Position numbers and translations under genes: made by a program. Positions 23,984-28,617 of a stretch of 28,617 nt of DNA are shown here, in pieces. The notes beneath the pieces were generated by a model that did no database searches, was not told where the DNA came from, and worked only from the letters and a program-made list of their open reading frames with translations. The first letter of the stretch is position 1. Every line of letters starts with the position of its first letter. Source of the stretch: an uncultured Lachnospiraceae bacterium (GTDB lineage Bacteria; Bacillota_A; Clostridia; Lachnospirales; Lachnospiraceae); contig CAJUFW010000007.1 of NCBI GenBank assembly GCA_910585655.1, positions 15,565 to 44,181 of the forward strand, written 5' to 3'.

Positions 23984-24430
23984 ATGTGGGGATTTTTGAT
24001 TGCGCTGCTGTCAGGGGCGTTGATGAGCATACAAGGCGTATTTAATACAGGTGTTACCAAAGAAGCCGGAACGTGGATGGCGGCAGGTTTTGTGCAGGTA
24101 ACGGCATTTTTGACATGTGTTGTCGCTTGGTTTATCAGTGGCAGAGAGGGAAGCATAGGCAGTCTGTTTCATATTGAATCCAAATATATGCTTTTAGGCG
24201 GCGTGATTGGAGCGTTCATTACGTTTACCGTCATTCAGGCAATCGGAAAGATCGGTCCGGCTGGGGCGACGATGCTGATTGTCGCAGCGCAGCTAACCAC
24301 CGCTTATCTTATTGAGCTATTTGGCTTATTCGGAACGGAAAAGGCAGAGTTTTCCTGGAGGAAACTGATCGGGGTTTGTGTGATGGCAGCAGGAATTTTT
24401 TTATTCCAGGGGATGGAATGGAAAAAGTAG
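23984..24430 (+). CDS. Small DMT family transporter, DUF606/YdcZ type
   Basis: This 148-residue protein has four to five hydrophobic helices and belongs to the DUF606/YdcZ branch of the drug/metabolite transporter superfamily. Typical segments are ALLSGALMSIQGVFNTGVTK at the N-terminus, AFVTFTVIQAIGK-like packing around GVIGAFITF, and IGPAGATMLIVAAQLTTAYLIE. Length agrees with the family, which is half the size of a ten-helix EamA protein and therefore must dimerise. The ATG at 23984 is chosen because GGAAGGGAG stands just upstream and the family start fits; an upstream in-frame start would add a charged tail. Substrate unknown. Confidence 0.88.
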   Translation: MWGFLIALLSGALMSIQGVFNTGVTKEAGTWMAAGFVQVTAFLTCVVAWFISGREGSIGSLFHIESKYMLLGGVIGAFITFTVIQAIGKIGPAGATMLIVAAQLTTAYLIELFGLFGTEKAEFSWRKLIGVCVMAAGIFLFQGMEWKK

Positions 24431-24467
24431 GGAAGTTATAGAGGATTTTTGTATCATAATCCAGTCT

Positions 24468-24500
24468 AAATCCACCGTCATTTAGTGAGGGTGGATTTTT
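24468..24500 (+). terminator. Rho-independent terminator after the DMT gene
   Basis: AAATCCACC (24468-24476) pairs perfectly with GGTGGATTT (24490-24498), and the T-run continues to 24500. It closes the group begun at the promoter near 21719. Confidence 0.88.
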
Positions 24501-24552
24501 GTAAGTAGGAGGAAATAAAAACTTTCGTAACAAAGATTTAAGAATTTTGCTA

Positions 24553-24581
24553 TTGTAATTATTCAATGAATTGGATACAAT
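24553..24581 (+). promoter_or_regulatory. Putative promoter of the comEA gene
   Basis: TTGTAA (24553-24558) and TACAAT (24576-24581) are separated by 17 bases, in an A/T-rich stretch after the terminator. The leader of about 80 nt contains a direct repeat AAGCCGGT/AAGCCGGT just before the ribosome binding site. Confidence 0.5.
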
Positions 24582-24667
24582 AGAATTTGCATAATCTGTG
24601 AATGGAACGTCAATCTGAACGCAACATAAGACAAGCCGGTAAGCCGGTTTTTAGGAAAGGAGCGTAT

Positions 24668-25345
24668 ATGAAAGGCAAAAAACAGTGGAAGCTGGCTGTA
24701 ATTTTGCTTTTCGTCGCTGTGTGTGGTGCGTTTTATCTGAGAATTCAAGATTCCGGCGGGAAGGTTGAGCTGCTGCCGGAAAGTCAGTATGCCTCAGAAG
24801 AGAAAAAAGAGACTGATCCCGAAGCTCCTGTTAAAGAAAATTTGCCAGAGGAAGAAGCCGTTGAATTGGTGATTCATGTCTGCGGAGCAGTGACTAGGGA
24901 GGGCGTATACCGTCTGCCTGCCGGAGCAAGAATAATTGATGCGGTAGACGCTGCAGGAGGCTTTACAAAAGAGGCTGCCCAATCGTATCTGAACCAGGCG
25001 GATCACTTAGAGGATGGAATACAGATTTATATTCCGTCCAAAAAGGAAGTGGAGGAATGGGAGGATAGGGCAGGAGAAGAGCCGCCAGGCAGTATAGGAA
25101 GCATCGGTGGAAGGCAGAATCCTGTAAACCAAGAGGGTGCAGATGGCAAAATAGACCTGAATACGGCAGGAAAGGAAGAACTGATGAACCTGCCTGGTAT
25201 CGGAGAGCAAAAGGCGGAAGCGATTCTTTCTTATCGGGAGGCAAAGGGCGGCTTTCAGCAGATAGAAGAGCTGATGGAGATTCCCGGTATCAAGGAAGGA
25301 GTATTCCGTAAGATCGAGGAACGGGTTATAGTAAAGAGCAGATAA
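24668..25345 (+). CDS. comEA: ComEA family DNA-binding competence protein
   Basis: This 225-residue protein has an N-terminal membrane anchor (about 7-25), a flexible acidic linker, an SLBB domain (VIHVCGAVTREGVYRL to IYIPSKKE), a Gly/Ser linker, and a C-terminal pair of helix-hairpin-helix motifs, DLNTAGKEELMNLPGIGEQK and LMEIPGIKEG. This is the standard layout of ComEA, the membrane-bound DNA receptor for transformation. AAAGGAG lies a few bases before the ATG at 24668; the longer frame from 24602 has no such site and would put charged residues before the anchor. Related Clostridia often keep comEA and comEC close together. Confidence 0.92.
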   Translation: MKGKKQWKLAVILLFVAVCGAFYLRIQDSGGKVELLPESQYASEEKKETDPEAPVKENLPEEEAVELVIHVCGAVTREGVYRLPAGARIIDAVDAAGGFTKEAAQSYLNQADHLEDGIQIYIPSKKEVEEWEDRAGEEPPGSIGSIGGRQNPVNQEGADGKIDLNTAGKEELMNLPGIGEQKAEAILSYREAKGGFQQIEELMEIPGIKEGVFRKIEERVIVKSR

Positions 25346-25412
25346 GGGCAGAAATAAAATAGAGTTTGGAAAGAACCATAGCAGTAGTTAGAAAGTGAGA
25401 GGATGGAGCGAT

Positions 25413-26102
25413 ATGGCGAAAAGAGTTTTGGTAGTGGATGATGAAAAGCTGATTGTAAAAGGCATCCGTTTTAGCCTCGAACAAGACGGCATGGAGGTGG
25501 AGTGCGCCTATGACGGCGAGGAAGCCTTGGAGATGGCAAAGCAGACCGAGTACGATATTGTGCTGTTAGATATTATGCTTCCGAAAATGACCGGGTTAGA
25601 GGTCTGCCAGCAGATTCGGGAGTTTTCCAATATGCCGATCATTATGCTGACCGCCAAGGGAGAGGACATGGATAAAATCCTGGGGTTAGAGTACGGCGCC
25701 GACGACTACATTACCAAACCCTTTAATATCTTAGAGGTGAAGGCGAGGATTAAGGCGATTTTGCGCCGAAACGAAAAGAATTCGGTAAAAGAAGAAAAAG
25801 CCAAGGAAATCGTCTACGAGGATATGCGCTTAGACTGTGACGGAAGACGAGTTTATATCAAAGAAAAGGAAGTCAACCTGACCGCTAAGGAGTTTGACTT
25901 GCTAGAGCTTTTAGTGTTCCATCCAAATAAGGTATACAGCAGAGAAAAGCTTCTAAATATTGTATGGGGCTATGATTATCCGGGGGATATGCGGACCGTG
26001 GACGTCCATATCCGCCGCCTCCGGGAAAAAATTGAAATGAATCCAAGTGAACCGAACTATATACATACAAAATGGGGTGTTGGCTATTTCTTCCAGGTTT
26101 AA
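25413..26102 (+). CDS. OmpR/PhoB family response regulator
   Basis: This 229-residue protein has a receiver domain with the acidic pair Asp9/Asp10, phosphoacceptor Asp53 in VLLDIMLPK, and Lys102 in ITKPFN. The C-terminal winged helix of OmpR type has LTAKEFDLLELL and the recognition segment RTVDVHIRRLREKIE. The ATG at 25413 is preferred, with GAGAGG ten bases upstream, over a GTG eighteen bases earlier. The gene overlaps the histidine kinase by about 25 bases, so the two are translationally coupled partners. The signal is unknown. The pair lies between comEA and a GerMN gene. Confidence 0.95.
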   Translation: MAKRVLVVDDEKLIVKGIRFSLEQDGMEVECAYDGEEALEMAKQTEYDIVLLDIMLPKMTGLEVCQQIREFSNMPIIMLTAKGEDMDKILGLEYGADDYITKPFNILEVKARIKAILRRNEKNSVKEEKAKEIVYEDMRLDCDGRRVYIKEKEVNLTAKEFDLLELLVFHPNKVYSREKLLNIVWGYDYPGDMRTVDVHIRRLREKIEMNPSEPNYIHTKWGVGYFFQV

Positions 26103-27543
26103 ACCAATCATTCAGTTTGTAAAAAGTATAAGGGTTCAGGTATTTGGGGCGTTGGTGCTGATTGCCCTTTTGATTATGGCAGTATTTGCAGAAATGCTGT
26201 TATCTGCGTATGATGAAAAGGCATATAGCCAGAGGGTGTCCGAACTGCAGTCCTATGGGACGGTGATCGCCAACAAAATCATATCCGGCGGTTTTTTGTC
26301 CACAGCCAGTGTAGCGGAAGCAGATTCGGAAATCTTATCGCTTTCAGAAATCTATGAAGGGCGTATCATTGTAGTAGATGATAACCTTCATGTCATACGG
26401 GATACGTATGGCTTGGAGGAAGGGAAAACCTTGATTTCAGAAGAGACGATCCGCTGTTTTCGCGGTTCTAACAGCCTTTACCGGAACCATGTCAAGGAAT
26501 ATGTGGAATTGACGCTGCCGATCAACCATCCGACGACAAAGGAGATCAAAGGCGTGATTATCCTAAGCTTTTCCCTGAAGTCTATCTCCGGTCTCTATCA
26601 AGAGCTGAGGAATACGGCAGGGCTGCTTGTTATGACTATTTTGATTCTGGTAGTACTGTTTGCACTGGTCTATACAGTGTGGCTTGGCAAACCGTTTCAG
26701 AAACTGACGGATTCCCTTGATCACCTTTCGGACGGTTATGTGGAAAATCCGGTGCCGATTCGGGCGTTTAGCGAGCTGGAAGCCGTCTCTACTTCTTTTA
26801 AACGAATGTTAGGGCGGATGCGGAAGTTAGAGGAGTCCCGCCAGGAATTTGTTTCTAATGTCTCTCATGAGTTAAAAACACCGATGACTTCAATCAAAGT
26901 GCTGGCGGATTCTCTGTTATCTCAGGAAGAAGCTCCGCTTGAGCTGTATCAGGAATTTATGGTTGATATCAATGATGAGATCGAGCGGGAAACAAAGATT
27001 ATCAACGATTTACTCTCTCTGGTAAAGCTGGATAAAAAAGCAGGGGATATGAACATCACCAGTGTCAATATGAATGAATTGTTAGAGCAGATCTTAAAAC
27101 GGCTGCGTCCGATTGCCGGAAAGAAAAACGTAGAGCTGATTTTTGAAAGCTTTCGTCCGGTGACAGCCGAAGCAGATGAGGTCAAGCTGACGCTTGCGCT
27201 TTCTAACCTGATTGAAAATGCAATCAAATATAACATAGAGGACGGCTGGGTACGGGTTTCTCTGAATGCCGACCATAAATTTTTCTTTGTCAAGGTGGCA
27301 GATTCCGGGATCGGGATTCCGGAGGGCGAGGAAGATTTGATTTTCGAGCGTTTTTACCGGGTGGATAAGGCGCGTTCCAGAGGAACGGGAGGAACCGGTC
27401 TGGGGCTTTCCATCACCAAAAACGTCATTTTAATGCACCGGGGGGCGATTAAGGTATACAGCAAGGAAAACGAGGGAACCACCTTTACGGTGCGGATTCC
27501 GTTGATGTATTTATCGGACGGGAAACCAGCCTCTCTTGGATAA
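26077..27543 (+). CDS. Membrane sensor histidine kinase (HAMP, HisKA)
   Basis: This protein of about 488 residues has a transmembrane helix near 22-43, an extracellular sensor region of about 140 residues, a second helix near 181-203, a HAMP linker, and a HisKA domain with the phosphorylated His264 in SHELKTPM. The ATPase part carries the N box LIENAIKYN, G1 DSGIGIP, F box FERFYRVDKA and G2 GTGGTGLGLS. The start is not certain: GTG 26077 gives a normal first helix, but GTG 26047 is also in frame, and neither has a good ribosome binding site. Coupling to the overlapping regulator gene could supply ribosomes. It phosphorylates the preceding response regulator. Confidence 0.93.
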   Translation: MLAISSRFKPIIQFVKSIRVQVFGALVLIALLIMAVFAEMLLSAYDEKAYSQRVSELQSYGTVIANKIISGGFLSTASVAEADSEILSLSEIYEGRIIVVDDNLHVIRDTYGLEEGKTLISEETIRCFRGSNSLYRNHVKEYVELTLPINHPTTKEIKGVIILSFSLKSISGLYQELRNTAGLLVMTILILVVLFALVYTVWLGKPFQKLTDSLDHLSDGYVENPVPIRAFSELEAVSTSFKRMLGRMRKLEESRQEFVSNVSHELKTPMTSIKVLADSLLSQEEAPLELYQEFMVDINDEIERETKIINDLLSLVKLDKKAGDMNITSVNMNELLEQILKRLRPIAGKKNVELIFESFRPVTAEADEVKLTLALSNLIENAIKYNIEDGWVRVSLNADHKFFFVKVADSGIGIPEGEEDLIFERFYRVDKARSRGTGGTGLGLSITKNVILMHRGAIKVYSKENEGTTFTVRIPLMYLSDGKPASLG

Positions 27544-27589
27544 AAGGCTAGCTGTTCTCTGGCGGTTATCATAGGAAAGGAAGAAGGCG

Positions 27590-28561
27590 GTGCGGAAAAT
27601 GAGAAAAAAAAAGTGGTGGAGGCGTCTGGTGGTTCCGGCGATCTTGGTCTGTATTCTGACGGCAGCTATCGTCGGCGCAGCGCTGGAAATGGGAAAAGAA
27701 GCAGATATTAAGGAGGATACTGGTTGGAGGCTTTATTGTGTCAACAATACAGAAACAGCCGTAGTCAGCGAACCTTTTTTGCTAGAAGGAACCGAGACAG
27801 AGGAAATCATTTACGAGCTGTTAGAGGGGCTTAGCAGGGAGCCGGAAACATTTGGCAGTATGCGGGCGCTTCCGGACACGATTACTCTAAAGGACTGGAG
27901 TCTGGAAAAGGGACAGCTTACTTTAAATTTTGATGCGAACTATGCTAATTTAACCGGGATTTCAGAAATACTACGTCGGACGGCGATTGTAAAAACGCTG
28001 TGCCAGGCGAAGGATGTGGAGTATGTAGCCTTTACGGTGGCAGGGCAGCCACTCATGGATTCCAATGCCCAGCCAATCGGTTTGATGACGAGCAGTGATT
28101 TTATTGATAACACAGGAGGCGAGACAAATTATACGCAGACGGTGACAGTAACACTGTTTTTTACCGGAGAGGACGGAAAAACGTTAAAGCAGTCCAGGCA
28201 TCAGATCGAATTTGACGGAGCAATTTCCTTAGAGGAGTTGGTAATTGAGCAGCTTACTGCCGGGCCTTTACCAGAGGAAGAGGGGCTGTATCCTACTCTG
28301 CCAGCCAGCGCGCGGTTGTTAAAGGTCAGCAAAAAGGACGGAATCTGCTATGTGGATTTTAATGCGGATTTTTTAGATAAACTACCGGATATTTCGGACG
28401 AGGTGGCAGTGTATTCCGTGGTCAATTCTTTGGTTGAGATATCCGGGATCAATCGCGTTCAGTTTACGATTGAAGGAGAGGCATACAAGACCTATCGGGA
28501 AACACTGGCGTTTGACGGAATGTTTGAGCGGAATCTTGATTTGGTGGAAAGTATCAATTAA
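27590..28561 (+). CDS. GerMN domain protein (sporulation/germination type)
   Basis: This 323-residue protein has a positively charged start, a single transmembrane helix at about 12-33 and two GerMN domains outside the membrane. The first contains EGTETEEIIYELLEGL and LTLNFDANYANL; the second contains ISLEELVIEQLTAGP and the paired CYVDFNADFLDKL. GerM is a spore-germination and sporulation protein of Bacillus, and GerMN domains are also found in Gram-positive lipoproteins. The GTG at 27590 has AAAGG at nine bases; ATG 27599 is an alternative start. It follows the two-component genes by about 45 bases and may share their operon. Sporulation involvement is inferred from the family. Confidence 0.88.
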   Translation: MRKMRKKKWWRRLVVPAILVCILTAAIVGAALEMGKEADIKEDTGWRLYCVNNTETAVVSEPFLLEGTETEEIIYELLEGLSREPETFGSMRALPDTITLKDWSLEKGQLTLNFDANYANLTGISEILRRTAIVKTLCQAKDVEYVAFTVAGQPLMDSNAQPIGLMTSSDFIDNTGGETNYTQTVTVTLFFTGEDGKTLKQSRHQIEFDGAISLEELVIEQLTAGPLPEEEGLYPTLPASARLLKVSKKDGICYVDFNADFLDKLPDISDEVAVYSVVNSLVEISGINRVQFTIEGEAYKTYRETLAFDGMFERNLDLVESIN

Positions 28562-28582
28562 ATAGGTGATTGCGAAACAGGG

Positions 28583-28617
28583 TTGGTGTTTGATGTTCAG
28601 AAAAGGCAGATGCCGGA
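28583..28617 (+). CDS. Possible start of a further gene, cut by the window end
   Basis: After the GerMN stop the last 56 bases contain several starts in two frames. ATG 28593 gives MFRKGRCR, and TTG/GTG at 28583-28588 gives another short frame. Only eight to ten residues are available, so the product cannot be named. A comEC gene would be plausible from the nearby comEA, but nothing in these residues shows it. Confidence 0.2.
   Translation, partial: MVFDVQKRQMP

Overview
The window reads as chromosomal DNA of a Gram-positive, spore-forming anaerobe of the Clostridia, most likely a Lachnospiraceae-type gut bacterium. The reasons are strong Shine-Dalgarno sites, three lipoproteins with Gram-positive style lipoboxes, LplA-like sugar-binding lipoproteins paired with cytoplasmic-looking glycosidases, a membrane-bound AraC regulator, a GerMN (spore germination) protein and a ComEA competence protein. 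Nearly all genes lie on the + strand; the one clear exception is the AraC regulator at 15929-16999. I saw no rRNA, tRNA, CRISPR array, insertion sequence or phage gene. The first 31 bases are an Illumina adapter, so this is the raw end of an assembled contig and the first gene is cut.

Layout. (1) 32-2740: a 5'-truncated AtuA/DUF1446 protein, a separate small AtuA-related C-terminal protein and a CaiB/BaiF family III CoA-transferase, closed by a terminator. A long imperfect inverted repeat lies between the first two genes. A CocE/NonD-type serine hydrolase follows (2837-4597). (2) 4766-11337: a membrane AraC regulator, then a sugar-binding lipoprotein and a large GH106-like putative glycosidase in one operon. 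(3) 11480-15921: a MATE exporter whose promoter is interleaved with a terminator-like hairpin, a complete polar amino-acid ABC importer (permease, ATPase, binding lipoprotein) and a Maf nucleotide pyrophosphatase. (4) 15929-21560: a cupin-type AraC regulator transcribed divergently from a second sugar-binding lipoprotein, which is followed by a GH2 beta-galactosidase-like enzyme. (5) 21561-24430: an amber-interrupted small ORF with a tandem 12-bp repeat, an N-terminal-nucleophile glycosylasparaginase, CutC and a YdcZ-type small DMT transporter. (6) 24668-28561: ComEA, an OmpR-type response regulator with an overlapping histidine kinase, and a double-GerMN lipoprotein-like protein. The last bases may start another gene.

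How it fits together. Regions 2 and 4 are two copies of the same plan: AraC-type sensor, LplA-like binding lipoprotein and a glycosidase without a signal peptide. This suggests that oligosaccharides are captured outside, imported and cut inside. Neither copy has the two permease genes that such importers need, so both binding proteins probably share permeases and an ATPase encoded elsewhere. The glycosylasparaginase just downstream could extend this to the GlcNAc-Asn linkage of glycopeptides; that is inference. The most unusual sequence-level observations are the interleaved promoter and hairpin before the MATE gene, the 92-nt inverted repeat between the AtuA parts, repeated motifs upstream of both binding-protein genes, and the GH106-like enzyme with two candidate catalytic glutamates.
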